NCBI GenBank assembly: GCA_026874595.1 | Contig: CM049313.1 | Location: forward strand, 24,178,008-24,242,007 | Direction of reading: 5' to 3' | Length of the DNA stretch: 64,000 bases | From: Sipunculus nudus | Lineage: Eukaryota > Annelida > Sipuncula > Golfingiida > Sipunculidae | In this document: positions 12,714-24,570 of the stretch, piece by piece | Position numbering within the stretch: position 1 is the stretch's first letter | How the letters are laid out: each line of letters opens with the position of its first letter | The notes under the pieces: generated by a model | What the model was told of the DNA's origin: nothing | Databases searched by the model: none | Seen by the model: only the letters and a program-made list of their open reading frames with translations | Program-made: the position numbers and the translations under genes

Positions 12714-13509
12714 TTATCTCTCTCTCTCTCTCTCTCTCGCTCTCTCAATATATATATGTGTAATATAATGCAGTAAAGTAGAGCTCCCCCCTTTTCTCGA
12801 ATTTCTGGATCTGCCACTGAAACTTGATAAATTTATATAAATATATATACATGTATAAGCCTTAAAAAAGGTATGTTCTCAGCTACTTTTTTTCATAAAT
12901 CAATGCGGGTGGGCGTTTTTTTTTTATTTTTATTTTTTTTGTAAGTTTCGATAAAAATATAAAATGATAAGGGAAAAGCATGATAATAACAAATTTATTT
13001 TGCTAAACAAGTAAAAGCACTACATAACAAAAGAAATTTTATCAAAATTGAATGATTTTATCTTCTTGAAAGAAATGTCCAAGCGGCTGGAGCTGGAAAT
13101 TATTAAGTTTCTATTGAAAATAAAAATAAAAATGTTTGATGCGGGGGTATAATATTGACGCGTGCAGTGCCTGAGAACCATACTTTTATTTATTTTTTGG
13201 CCTAATTATGCCAAGAAGTATGGCAATAGTTTTTTAAGCCCAAATATTATCACATGGTTCAGGATAATTATAACAATAATGAAAAAAATTTAATATATAA
13301 AAATCAATTTATATTATTATGAATTTATATCTGGCATATGACCAACTTTTACATAATACATCAGATGGTAAAGGACTTACGGGTAAGGTTAAATACTGCT
13401 GCAGGTAGGTATGGTAGTTCATTATAATACGTTATATTTTTAATATAATAATTCTGAAAATAATTCAATTCACTCCAGTTACTATAAATACTGTTTGTGC
13501 ATGTTTTAG
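12049..13509 (+). other. intron 1 of integrase-core gene
   Basis: Starts GTAAGTG and ends TTTTAG. It contains a poly-C run (near 12259-12270), a (CT)n tract at 12672-12746, and AT-rich sequence with no other recognisable feature. Confidence 0.8.
12672..12746. repeat. (CT)n microsatellite
   Basis: CT dinucleotide run with a few interruptions, inside intron 1 of the integrase-core gene. Confidence 0.9.
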
Positions 13510-13984
13510 ACAGACACGTCGACTCCACAGACGTTCGTACCATGCATCAGGGCCTCATTATGCCTGGCATCTTGACGGGTATGATAAATTGCAATACATG
13601 GGTGTATTGATGGCTTCTCCCGGCACCTCATCTGGCTAAAGGTGTATACAACGAACAATGATCCCAGAGTAATTGCTGGGTACTTCTATGAAGCCTTGAA
13701 AGAATATGCTGGTTGTCCAAGGATAGTGAGAGGAGACTGTGGAACAGAAAACGTAGCTCATCCAACAGCAGCTGATGGGGAATGGTCAAAATGGACATCA
13801 CACAGCATACATAGAAGGTTCAAGTACGTCAAGCCACATAATAGAGCTGTTCTGGTCTCATCTAAGAAAACAATGCGCAGAATACTGGATATGCTTGTTC
13901 TCTAATTTAGAAGAAACAGGACAGTATCTAGGTGACTTCATTGACAAAAACATTGCCCAATTTTGTTTCCTGGCAATCATACAG
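13510..13984 (+). pseudogene. integrase-core domain gene, exon 2 (catalytic DDE), two frameshifts
   Basis: Follows acceptor TTTTAG at 13504-13509 and ends at ACAG|GTAAGA. It begins QTRRLHRRSYHASGPHYAWH then LDGYDKL, typical for the family. The three catalytic acidic residues are all still encoded: Asp in HLDGYDK (13574-13576), Asp in GDCGTEN (13735-13737) and Glu in IIELFW (13844-13846). The frame changes twice. Near 13602, after YDKLQYMG, the frame jumps to CIDGFSRHLIWLKV; near 13756, after GTENV, it jumps to LIQQQLMGNGQNG. Each shift is a single base (or two), and everything between reads well, so the lesions are recent, or are assembly errors. The exon ends in phase 0 at Gln. The core is otherwise complete in length. 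Confidence 0.85.
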
Positions 13985-14361
13985 GTAAGAGTCAGTTTAT
14001 ACATTGTGACTACAGTTTGAGTCAGCCTAGATTATGTTGGAATCAGGATTACCATTTCATATAATGCGATTCAAATCTGAAGGAAAATCTTATGTGACAC
14101 AGATAGTAATATGATTGAAAATCATATCATACACTCAGCAAATTACCTTTCGGATTTGGATAGATACTCCATTAACTACTACTGCTGTTGCTATTCTTCA
14201 TATTTATATATTTTTGCAAAACCAAGCTCTCAACTTCAAATCATAAATTTTCCTTTCAATCCATTAAACCCCCCCCCCCCACACACACACACACACTCGA
14301 AAATGAAGCAAGAACATGGTTTCTAGTTTAAAATATTAAAAGAAATAATGGAAAACGGCAA

Positions 14362-14365
<4 letters not shown>

Positions 14366-14418
<53 letters not shown>

Positions 14419-14419
14419 G
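14366..14419. repeat. (AT)n microsatellite
   Basis: AT run with one GT interruption, in intron 2 of the integrase-core gene and touching the left end of the 1.5-kb inverted-repeat element. Confidence 0.95.
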
Positions 14420-14422
14420 CTA

Positions 14423-15937
14423 CAGTCAATGTGTTAAATCAGTCAATTTGTAAAATGCCTGAAATTTTCAATCAAGTTACAAAGTGTCTGATTCACCCCG
14501 GCAATTTATAGAATGACTGAAATTTTCAGGCACTTTACAAATTGACTGAAAAATCAGTTAGTTTATTTGACAGAATGACTGAACCGATGCGAAATATGTC
14601 TCATTATTGTGAAACAAACACTGCCAAATTGTATAACTTACTTCATTTGAGTAAACTTTATGCCTGTTCCTTGGATATTTAAAAGAATACAGATCAAATA
14701 ATAAACTGCACTGACCGGTGAGGGTATAACCAGAATCACATGGCTGAAATATGTACACTGTTAAAACATAATGAAATATGCATACTATTTTACAATTCAT
14801 ATGACTACATTTTTTGCTCATGTAAGAACCAGAATTAAGCCAAAGCTTTTGATTAAACAAAATATTAAATTATGCAGTAGGCTAGCTAATATATGAAATT
14901 TATGATGAAGAAAGGTTTATGATAACCATAGTTACATCGTTGAAAATATCTGATAATATCAAATACATAAGTTAGATATGCTAAAGTGAGTTACAAAGGA
15001 TATATAGGGTTTAATCACAATATCTCTGTTTGTTACTTTCAATGAGTATACCACCTACATTCTTAGAATGGAGCCAAACTGTGATGGTTTGGAATTTTGA
15101 GCAGTAAACTGACCAAAGTGGACATATTATATTACCTCCATATTGTAATAAAAGAGAATGTTATTTGGCCATAAAAATAAGCTCTTTTCAATTCGAAAAT
15201 ATGAGTAATTTACAAAAAGTGAGACAGTTTCTTTAAGTATTAATGAAGTGTAGCCTTTCATAAATAAATTTAAAATGATGACAAATCATATAGCATGATT
15301 CACTCGTTTCCATGGCATTGTAAAACCGTTGTACCAAAGCAGAGATTTAGCATGTGCTATGACTTTAGGTTACAACGTAGGTTCTCATCAGACGTCTGCC
15401 CACTAAGTATTTTTAGATCTCATTTTTTATATTGTTTGTTTCTGAAGGGAGAATATTCCGTTATTTTATACCAAAATATTGCTTCTAAATTTCTGAAATC
15501 TTAAAAGAAACTCTATCAATATTCTAGCACACCCACTCCGAGAGTGCAAAAGGAAATTGCACCTCTGATAATATTAAGATATCATATGATACAGATTTAT
15601 TTAACAAAAACCAGAATTAATTAACTTTAGCCGAATGGACGCTTTTGATTATATGAAACATTAAAATATGTAAAAATATGATGTAAAATATATTAATTAT
15701 AATAAAGACTAGAATATATAAAAATAATGAAATGTAACTTAAATTGTTTTTATTGTATAACAATTGTATTTCATTTTGTTCAGTCAATGTATCAAATAAA
15801 CTGACTGAAATTTAGTCAATTAGTAAATTGTCTGAAAATTTCATTCATTTTATACATTATCTGATTGAATCAGGCAGTTAGTAAACTGACTGAAAATTTA
15901 AGCATTCTACCAATTGACTGCTTTTGCACATTGACTG
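14423..15937. mobile_element. 1.5-kb DNA transposon-like element with CAGTCAATGTG ends
   Basis: Left end CAGTCAATGTG (14423) and right end CACATTGACTG (15937) are inverted and flanked on both sides by TA (14421-14422, 15938-15939), the target duplication of Tc1/mariner-type elements. The inner sides of both ends repeat the words CAGTCAATTTG and GACTGAAATTTTCAG many times, so the terminal zones are about 150 bp of inverted, internally repetitive sequence. The roughly 1.2 kb in between shows no transposase I can recognise, so it looks non-autonomous. A fragment of the same family lies at 58664-58806. It sits wholly within intron 2 of the integrase-core gene. Confidence 0.8.
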
Positions 15938-16089
15938 TAAGATATACACATGTTAAAAGGTTTGACTAGGATACCTTTACTGGCCTCTTTATTAAAAGGA
16001 TAATTAGGTAAATATGAATGAGTATACTCATAATAATTAACAAAGTGACTGATTTGCTGATTACCTTCACCTAATTTTGCAAACAAAGA

Positions 16090-16176
<87 letters not shown>

Positions 16177-16838
16177 AACTTAAATGAACCTCATATATTG
16201 TTGCATGCCTAGGGAAATTACACGTTAAACTTTCAGTAGAGATTTAATAATATTAAATTATTTATTTGTAAATATTATTGAAATTGATGGATAGGAAAAT
16301 TATAATATCCTCTGTTTTAAATGTAAATGTGTACAAATGTAATCATTCCCGTAAAAAATACGCATATATTGACATACAATTGTTTTTCTGAGAAGAACAT
16401 TGTAGACAAAATGGAATACCTGTGTTAAGCTGATGGTCAAAATGGAGTATGAAACTATGACTGATATAATTGAAAGTATCAAGGGAATCTATATTAGTAT
16501 TTGGGCATGGGGGTGGGGATAGGAATTAAAATAACCAATCAGTATAAGGAGTGATATGCATTATGCCCTTATGTTAAATTTTCTCCATTAGCAGCAAAGA
16601 TATACCGGCCCAATCATTCCTCGAATATGTAGCAATTCTATTGATGATGAAGAGGAATCACCTAAAGTTTATATTACACCCTTAGCAATGAATTATTTGT
16701 ATTGTTAACATAATTTTGTTGAAGGGTTTAAAACACTAGTGAGCAGCAAAACGCAACAATACTACAAAAAGCCGTAGTACTCAATTTACCCTAATCCCTC
16801 ATGAGCATAAAGTATATTTTAGTAAAATTTTGTTGTAG
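15938..16838 (+). other. rest of intron 2 of integrase-core gene
   Basis: AT-rich sequence, including the dinucleotide run at 16095-16176, ending in the acceptor TTTGTTGTAG at 16838. Nothing else is recognised. Confidence 0.7.
16095..16176. repeat. (AT)n(AC)n microsatellite
   Basis: TA run of about 74 bp passing into a short CA run. Confidence 0.95.
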
Positions 16839-17168
16839 AATGAACTTGATGAAACAGCGGAAGTGTGGAACTCTCACATCATTCGGAAAGGGAGACGAGG
16901 GCTGCCAAGCGGAAGGCCAGGGATAATGTTTCATGTGCCAGTCCTGTATGGAACACACTCCTTCCGCAACAACATCACCCAACAAGAACTTGATGCATAC
17001 AGGGATCTATGTACCTTCAGAACAGCCATACCATGTGATGAAGACATGTATTCTTTGTGCATTATGGGGTTACATCAGAATAATCTACAATACCCAAGTA
17101 CGCCTGATGCAGCCCTACAAGTGTATTTACAATTGAGACAAATAATAAGAAATATGTTGCATGTTTGA
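16839..17168 (+). CDS. integrase-core domain gene, exon 3 (C-terminus)
   Basis: Starts in phase 0 right after TTGTAG, matching the phase of exon 2. It reads NELDETAEVWNSHIIRKGRR, then SGRPGIMFHVPVLYGTHSF, and ends LRQIIRNMLHV and TGA (17166-17168). The order WN-H-IR followed by GRP and a P-x-LYG/HG motif is the recognisable C-terminal signature of this integrase-core family. The exon is open throughout. An AATAAA polyadenylation signal follows at 17282. Total protein from the three exons would be about 380 residues, close to full length for the family. Confidence 0.85.
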   Translation, partial: NELDETAEVWNSHIIRKGRRGLPSGRPGIMFHVPVLYGTHSFRNNITQQELDAYRDLCTFRTAIPCDEDMYSLCIMGLHQNNLQYPSTPDAALQVYLQLRQIIRNMLHV

Positions 17169-17281
17169 TCTGTTTTTTTTACAGAAAAATTACAGCTGAC
17201 AGAGAGGCCTGTAAATTTGTTTTTCAATTGAGATTAAGATATGCATTTTGTTCAACATTCAGCAACAGTGTAAAATTGTGT

Positions 17282-17287
17282 AATAAA
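17282..17287 (+). promoter_or_regulatory. polyadenylation signal AATAAA
   Basis: AATAAA 114 bp after the stop codon of the integrase-core gene. It is positionally sensible, but the hexamer is common in AT-rich DNA. Confidence 0.45.
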
Positions 17288-17479
17288 ATTTCTTAGGTTA
17301 ACTGAAACATTTACCATGTTTATTGTGGAAATGTCTGCAATTAAAATGATTCTGTTGTGAAAACAACTCCTTTTTGTTAATAGTGAATTCTCAAAAAAAT
17401 CCAACTGAATTTTGTATAAACAAGCAAATTTGTGGAATTAATGGTTCCCACTTTGGGATCTTGTTGTTTTTCATGCTTG

Positions 17480-18770
17480 ATAAAGGATTGACAGACAGTG
17501 TCAGACAGACAAACAGACAGAAGCCAGACACTCCAAAGCAAATCCTAACTAGGGTAAGTATGAGCGCAATCACTGACCGAAATTTGAATGAAATCGGATA
17601 ATATTTAGGAAAGTTATCCCACAGAAACAAAAACCTGACATACTGACAGACAGGCAAAGTGACAGACAGACAGACGGACATTAGCCAGACACTTTAAAAC
17701 AAAACCAAACCAAGGTAAGCAAGAGAGGAATCACTGACCAAAATTTGAATGAAATTGGATAATATTTAGGAAAGTTATCTCAGGGAAACGAAAACCTGAA
17801 ATACAGACAGACAAAGTGACAGACAGACGGAGGCAGACACTCAAAAACCAATTGCAACCAAGAAATGCATGAGAGCAATCACTGACCCAAATTTGGATGA
17901 AATAGGATAATATTTAGGAAAGTTATCGCACGGAAACAAAAACCTGATGGACTGACAGGCAGTGTGGCAGACAGACAGACAGACAGAATCCGGACACTTC
18001 AAAAACATCTCAACCAAGGTAAGCATGAGAGCAATCACTGGCAAAAATTTGAATGAAATGGGATAACATTTAGGAAAGTTATTGCACGGAAATGAAAACC
18101 TAACAGACTAACAGAAAAAGTAACAGACAGAGAGAAGCCAGACACTCCAAAACAATCCTTATCAAGGTAAGCATGAGAGTAATCACTGACTAAAACTTGA
18201 ATGAAAATGGATAATATTTATGTACGTTATCCCACAGAATTGAAAACCTGACAGACAGACAGACAAAGTGCCAGACAGACAGACAGACAGAGAGAAGCCA
18301 GACACTCCAAAACCAATCCAAATTAAGGTTAGCATGAGAGTAATCACTGACTAAAACTTGAATGAAATGGGATAATATTTATGTAAGTTATCCCACGGAA
18401 TTGAAAACCTGACAGCCAGACAGACAGACAGAGAGAAGCCAGACACTCGAAAACCAATCCAAACTAAGGTTAGCATGAGAGTAATCTCTGACCGAAATTT
18501 GAATGACATCGGATAACATTTAGGAAAGTTATCGCATGGAAATGAAAATCTGACAGACAGACAAAGTGACAGACAGACAGACAGAGATAAGCCAGACACT
18601 TCAAAACCAATCATAACCAAGGTAAGCATGAGATCTATCACTGACACAAATTTGAATGAAATCGGATAATATTTAGGAAAGTTATCACATGGAAACGAAA
18701 AAAAACTGACGGACGGACAGACAGCTGGACAAACAGACAAACCCAAACCAGTGTTTTTTATAAACCACTC
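17480..18770 (+). repeat. ~150-bp satellite with (CAGA)n blocks
   Basis: Nine unit anchors (AATTTGAATG or a one-base variant) at 17581, 17742, 17889, 18046, 18194, 18355, 18496 and 18649, spaced 141-161 bp. Length variation comes from a CAGACAGA tract in every unit. Other constant words are GGATAATATTTAGGAAAGTTA and AAGCCAGACACTCCAAAA. The array runs into a terminal GACA-type tract and then a GTCAGCTGAGC terminus at 18874-18884. Minus-strand ORFs rich in SVCLSVC are translations of CAGA repeats, not genes. Confidence 0.95.
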
Positions 18771-18890
18771 TGGACTTTAAGTTAGAGAGTGGTTACAATT
18801 TCTGCTCCATTAACAGACAGAATAGCCAGGCAGCCAACGGACAAAGAGTGTTCACAACAGCTCTCATGAATTTGTCAGCTGAGCTGAAAA
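18771..18890 (+). repeat. shared 3' terminus of tandem-repeat element (copy b)
   Basis: Reads AACAGACAG, then ACGGACAAAGAGTG, then CTCTCATGAATTTGTCAGCTGAGCTGAAAA. It matches the termini at about 975-995 and 23583-23680. GTCAGCTGAGC occupies 18874-18884. Confidence 0.75.
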
Positions 18891-19339
18891 AACTTAATAT
18901 TTTGTGCAGATAAATGAACATATGATAAATACCCAAGATAAATGAACCTAGCACAATTCAGTTTATTTAATTGTTTCAGAAAATGAAATATTTTGCACAA
19001 AGGTAAAGGTAACTAGGAGCAGGTCACATTGGAAAATTTAAAAATGGTCCTGATGAACTTGCATTCAATTTTCTGGAATCAGAATATTTTGACTGGGGGA
19101 TTACTTTGGTCAGATATGAATTCAAATCATAAACTCCAAGAAATTATATTATAAATTTTACAAAAAAACATATGGGTCAATTGAGATCAAAGAAATGTTC
19201 AACTTTAAAATTAAAAAGGTAACTGACAGTTGAGTAATCAAATGAGAGGGAATGGGCATGGTCTCAAAGAAGCAGTCACCTTAATCTTAATAAAGACAAC
19301 ATTAATCATGGGTAAAACACTTTAATTAATAAAAAATTA

Positions 19340-20560
19340 TTGACAGGTATTACAGAATGATTGTAATTTGAATTATGCAGTCTGGAAGAATTCTAATGGT
19401 TGCTTCCAACAAAATTTTTGTACCTTGTATGCCCAGTTTTTAAATAAAGAGGCCTAAACCATAAAGTCACAAAATACACTAATTCCTTTCTCTCATATAC
19501 AAATGTGTATCACATAAACTCAAAATGTCCCATTACTAAAATCAAAATAAATAGAACAAGCTATCTAAAATGGCCAATGGTTTTCCTTAAAATCTATACA
19601 ATGCAAAAAAACTCAAAAAGGATCAAGGCCACTATCTGAATTACTTGTGAACAAGAATGGAAATGGTATTTATCTTGCAAAGGGTTCTAAAAAATCCTAG
19701 CACTATAAAACTCAAGCATGGATCAATCTCTGCATTATATAAATGACATGGTCTTTAAAGTGGCCATGTCTTATCTAACATATATACATGTCTCAACTCA
19801 AAACAAGGCAAATTCCTGCATCATACATGAATGACATGGTCTTCATAACTAACATCCACTCATATGTTTGTAAACTGAATCATGCAGTCTGGAAAAATTC
19901 TGATGGTTGCGCCAAACAAATACCTGGTACCTTGATTGACCAGTTTCTAAAATAAACATGCCTGAACCATATAATCACAAATAAGAATAATGATTTTCCC
20001 TCATATACAAATGTGTATCACATGAACCCAAAATGTCCCATTACTGAGATCAAAATAAATAAAACATGCTAACTAAAATGGCCAATGGTCTTCCTTAAAA
20101 CCTATACACTGCAAAAACTCAAAATGATTAAAGGCTTCTGTCTAAATTACTTGTGAACATGAATGGCAGTGGTATTAATCTTGCAAAGGGCACTAACATT
20201 CTAGCAATTTATAAAGTCAAGCATAGACAAATCTTTGTATTAAAAATTAATGACATGGTCTTCAAAGTGGCCATGTCGTATCTTACATGTATACATGTCT
20301 CAACTCAAAAAAGGCCAATGCCTGCATCAGACATTAATGATATGGTCTCCCTAACTAACATACACTCAATAATATCAATAATGACCAGCCATGTATTAAA
20401 CATGAATCACATGAACTCTGTTAAGGCAACTGGTTACATCAGACATGTGTCCTCCATAAACTCAACAATGGCCTGACCCTGTATTTACATTTGAAATATT
20501 TTCCACATTTTCTCTTACATGCAGGAAATGCATCAATGCTAGACACACATCCCTGTATTA
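19340..20560 (+). repeat. two ~507-bp direct repeats
   Basis: The block starting GCAGTCTGGAA at 19377 is repeated from 19884, 507 bp later. Both carry TGTACCTTG/GGTACCTTG, CAAATGTGTATCACAT, CAAAATGTCCCATTACT and TGGCCAATGGT. Each unit ends in GACATGGTCTTC-GGCCATG text that is also the unit of the 83-bp array at 23690-24570, so the two repeat families are related. Confidence 0.85.
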
Positions 20561-20626
20561 AACATGACTGACATGCTCTTGGAAATGCATTAACTAAATG
20601 ACTGTGACATGAAACAAGTGACCCAT

Positions 20627-20647
20627 GGGTCATGTCGCTCAGCTGAC
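20627..20647 (+). repeat. 5'-type GCTCAGCTGAC terminus
   Basis: GACCCATGGGTC palindrome followed by ATGTC and GCTCAGCTGAC (20637-20647). It is the exact inverse of the 3' motif GTCAGCTGAGC. Comparable sites are at 25560-25570, 25913-25923 and, diverged, near 3256 and 32260. Confidence 0.55.
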
Positions 20648-20785
20648 AGGGAAGAGATTCGCTAAAGGAAATTTTATCATCAGAATGGTAGTATATACCC
20701 ATTCAACTGAAGCATCAGATTAACCAAGATTTAGTCTTTATTTATATATCTCAAAAACAGAGAAAAAATGTGTAAACTTTAAAAA

Positions 20786-21965
20786 CTAGAATACGGGTAG
20801 CCGTCAAGTGACCACGTGTATCCGCCAAAATCAGAGTGGAACGGTTGAAGTGATGCATGGATTGAGTGGCAAGGGGAAATAGAGTGAGGTATGTTGCATA
20901 TTAGCATGGGTGTCTGCAGCCGAAATGTGTATGTAGGTTGCTCCACCTACCACAAATCCAGAAAGCTGTCCAAGTTGTATACATATGCAAAATGTTAAGC
21001 AGAAAAGTCAAACCACTACATGTATATGAGTGATTTTAGCCAACGGCAGACAAACAGACAGACGATGTGCAAAAATGGTTGCAGGTGGCCCCTCCAGTTT
21101 TGTGTATGATAAAGACCCATGTGAGATCTATACACATGCAAAATGTTTGCCCAATTGTTTAAACGGTTCCCGAGATATGAGCTCGGATGTCTGCAGCGTA
21201 AACTAGAATGTAGGTGGCGCCACCTGTCATAAAATCAAGAAAGCTATCCAGGATGTATAAAACTGCAAAATTTTAGGCAGATATGTCAATCCACTGCCAA
21301 GATATGAGTGACATTATCCCACGGCAGAAAACAGACAGAGGCTATGCAAAAATGGTTGCAGGTGGCACCACCAGTTTTGCATATGATAAAGAGCTATGTG
21401 ATATCTATACACATGCAAAATTTTGGCCCAATCGGTCAAACGGTTCCTGAGGTATGAGCTTGGATGTGATCAGCTTGAACGTGAATGTAGATGGTGCCAT
21501 CTGTCATTAAATCAAGAAAGCTATCCTGGATGTATATGCATGCCGAATTTCAGGTGAATTAGTCAATTCACTGCAGAGATATGAGTGATTTTAACCCAAG
21601 GCAGATGAACAGATGGACACTGTGCAAACATGGTTACAGGTGGCGCCACCATTTTTGTGTATGTTATAAAGCAATCCAAGGGCAACAATTGTATAAATTT
21701 TATTTCCTGATTGGCCAATCGGTTCCCGAGATATGAGGGTTTATGTGTGGAAACAGACGCACAAATGGACGCTGGATAGAGGGGAAAGGTCAGAGGTCAA
21801 CACAAATTGGTTAGGCACTAGTTCACATGTGACTAGATAATTGGTGTAAGTTTCGGAAAAATCAGTCCATTTTTCTCAGAGGAGCTCTCTGGAAACAAAC
21901 GTGGCGGTGGCGGAGGAACCCGGTCAAAAACATAGTATCTGCAAAACTTCGCTTTGGAGGATACA
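20786..21965 (+). mobile_element. 278-bp-unit element, copy 1 (TGTATCCGCCAAAA ends)
   Basis: The left part starts CTAGAATACGGG and then GTGTATCCGCCAAAATC (20818). The right end reads CATAGTATCTGCAAAAC, then CTTTGGAGGATACA (about 21965). The left and right GTATCCGCCAAAA/TTTTGGCGGATAC words are inverted. Inside are roughly three diverged ~278-bp units, each with AAATCAAGAAAGCTATCC and one or two GGTGGCGCCACC-like palindromes. The closing section (GGTCAGAGGTCAACAC, GGCACTAGTTCACATGTGAC) is shared with the copies ending at 29088 and starting at 36548. No protein is encoded. Confidence 0.85.
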
Positions 21966-23680
21966 AAAATACAGGTGGCTCCACCAGTCTGCAGAAACTA
22001 ATAAAAACACTTAATGGTCAATATCCATGCAAAGAATCATGGTGAACTCTGCATTAGTTGTTCAGATACTTCAGCTTTTGTATCAAATTGTCCATTATTC
22101 TGAGGGATACTTCAGAGTCCTATAGCTTGAAGGATATGGGTAACAGAGACCTAATTTCAAGTTTCCACAGGCACTCTTCATGGGCCTCCTTGCATGACAA
22201 GAATGAAGTTTCTAGGTCCAGTTGTTGCAATTTGTACCCTGATGACAGATAACCACATCTTTAAAGGTCTCAAAAAAAGAGAAAAAAAAAATTCTTAAAA
22301 ATTTGAAAAAAATAGAGGTGGCGCACCCAGTCTGCAGAAACTGATGGAACAGCTCATGATCAATATGTATGCCGAAAATCATGACCATCAGTGTTGTAGT
22401 TATTGAGATATTGAAGATTTTGTATGAAATTTTTGGCTACTCTAGGGGTTACTTTGGGGCCCCATAGCTCAAACGATATGGGTAACAGAGACCTAATTTC
22501 TGGTTTCCATGGAGATTTTTCATAGGTCTCTCAGTGTATCGAGAATGAAGATTCTAGGTCCAGTCGTTAAGATTTGTGCCTTGTTAACAGATGTTCACAT
22601 TTTGAAAGGTCTCAAAAATAGAGAAAAAATTCATAAAAAATCCAACGATACAGGTGGCGCCACCAGTCTGCAGGAAGTGATGATACATCTCATGATCAAT
22701 AGTTATGCCACAAATCATGACCATCAGTCAAGTATTTAATGAGATATTGAAGTTTTTGTATGAAATTTTTGACTTTTCTTGGGGGTACTATGGGGCCCCA
22801 TAGCTCAAAGAATATGAGTAACAGAGTCCTAATTTCTGGTTTCCATGGAGACTTTTCATAGGTCTCTCAGTGTGTCGAGAATGAAGATTATAGGTCCAGT
22901 CGTTACCATTTGTGCCACGTTAACAGATGACAGCATCCTAAAAAGGTCTCAAAAATACAGGAAAAAATCGTGAAAAATCGAACAATACAGGTGGCGCCAC
23001 CAGTCTGCAGGAACTGATGGAATATCTCATAATCAATATGTATGCCAAAAATCATGACCATCAGTGATGTAGTTATTGAGATATTGAAGTTTTTGTATTA
23101 CTACTCTGGGGGGTACTTTGGGGCCCCATAGCTCAAACGATATGGGTAACAGAGACCTAATTTCTGGTTTCCATGGAGACTTTCATAGGTCTCTCAGTGT
23201 ATTGAGAATGAAGATTCTAGGTCCAGTCGTTACGATTTGTGCCTTGTTAACAGATGTTCACATTTTGAAAGGTCTCAAACAAAGAGAAAAAAATTCATAA
23301 AAAATCCAACGATAGAGGTGGCGCCACCAGTCCTCAGGAACTGATGGAACATCTCATGATCAATATGTATGCCAAAAATCATGACCATCAGTCAAGTAGT
23401 TAATGAGATATTGAAGTTTTTGTATTAAATTTTTGACTTTTCTGGGGGGTACTTTGGGGCCCCATAGCTCGAAGGATATGGGTAACAGAGACCTAATTTT
23501 TGGTTTCCAAGGAGATTTACATTGACCTCTCAGAATGTAAAGTTACAAGATTCTAAGTCCAGCGGTTACGATTTGTGCCAGGTTAACGGACAGACGGACA
23601 GACGGAAAGACAGACGGACGACGGACAAAGAGTGATCACTATAGCTCAGCATGACTGAAAGTCAGCTAAGCTAAAAATGA
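21966..23680 (+). repeat. 335-bp tandem repeat family, array B
   Basis: Five units; the GGTGG of the landmark palindrome sits at 21974, 22317, 22653, 22990 and 23317, spaced 327-343 bp. Constant words are CATAGCTCAAACGATATGGG, GGTAACAGAGACCTAATTT and CAGTCGTTACGATTTGTGCC. The last unit passes into (GACG)n/(GACA)n at 23586-23625, then AAAGAGTGATCACTATAGCTC and the GTCAGCTAAGC terminus (23661-23671). The array directly abuts the right end of the 278-bp-unit element. Short ORFs inside it repeat every unit and are not genes. Confidence 0.95.
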
Positions 23681-23689
23681 GTGACACAA

Positions 23690-24570
23690 TCTTTGAAAGG
23701 GCTAGGATTTATCTTCCATCAACTCTAAATGACCATCATGTGCAAAATGACTGACAAGACCTTCAAAAGGGCCATGGTTTATCTTACAAGCATTAAATTC
23801 TTCAACTCTAATTGACCGTCATGTGTAAAATGACTGACAAAGCCTTCAAAAGGGCCAAGGTTAATCTTACAGGCATTAAATTCTTCAACTATAAATGACT
23901 GTCATGTGTAAAATTACTGACATGGCCTTCAAAAGGGCCATGGTTTATCTTACAGGCATTAAATTCTTCAACTCTAAATGACTGTCATGTGTAAAAAGAC
24001 TGACATGGCCTTCGGAAAGGCCATGGTTTATCTTACAGGCATGAAATGCATCATGTGTATATTGACTGACATGGTCTTTAAAAGGGCCATGGTTTATCAG
24101 AGGCACAAAATGCATCAATTGTAAATGACAATCATGTGCAAAATGACTGACAAGGTCTTCAAATGGCCATGATTTATCTAAGAGGCATAAAATGCATCAA
24201 CTCTAAATGACCATAATGTGTAATTGACTGACACGGTCTTTAAAAGAGCCATGGTTTATCTTACAAGCATAAAATGCATTAACTCCACATGACAATAATG
24301 TGTAAAATAACTTATAGGGTCTTCAAATGGGCCATGGTTTTTCTATGAGGCATAAAATGCATTTACTCTAAATGACCATCATGTGTAAAATGACCGACAA
24401 GGTCTTCAAATGAGCCATGTTTTATCTAAGAGGCATGCTATGCATCAACTCTAAATGACCGTCAAGTGTCAAATAACTGACATGGTCTTCAAAAGGGCCA
24501 GGATTTATCTAAGAGTTATTAAATGCATCAACTCTCTGTATTAAACATCACTGATATGGTCTTCTAAATG
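23690..24570 (+). repeat. ~83-bp tandem array
   Basis: About ten units anchored on ACTGACAAGG/ACTGACATGG at 23750, 23833, 23916, 23999, 24065, 24146, 24227 and onward. The common period is 81-83 bp. The unit contains GGGCCATGGTTTATCT, CATAAAATGCATCAACTCTAAATGAC and ATCATGTGTAAAATGACTGACA. Related text occurs at the ends of the 507-bp repeats at 19.3-20.6 kb. Confidence 0.92.

Noticed and set aside
17391-18746. Minus-strand ORFs of 67-131 codons rich in SVCLSVCPSV and FPCDNFPKYYPISFKF
   Set aside because: They repeat with the 150-bp satellite period and their Cys/Ser/Val text is a translation of CAGA repeats.
21966-24570. CRISPR-like array
   Set aside because: These are ordinary head-to-tail tandem repeats with diverging units, in a eukaryotic context; there are no short identical repeats with unique spacers and no cas genes.
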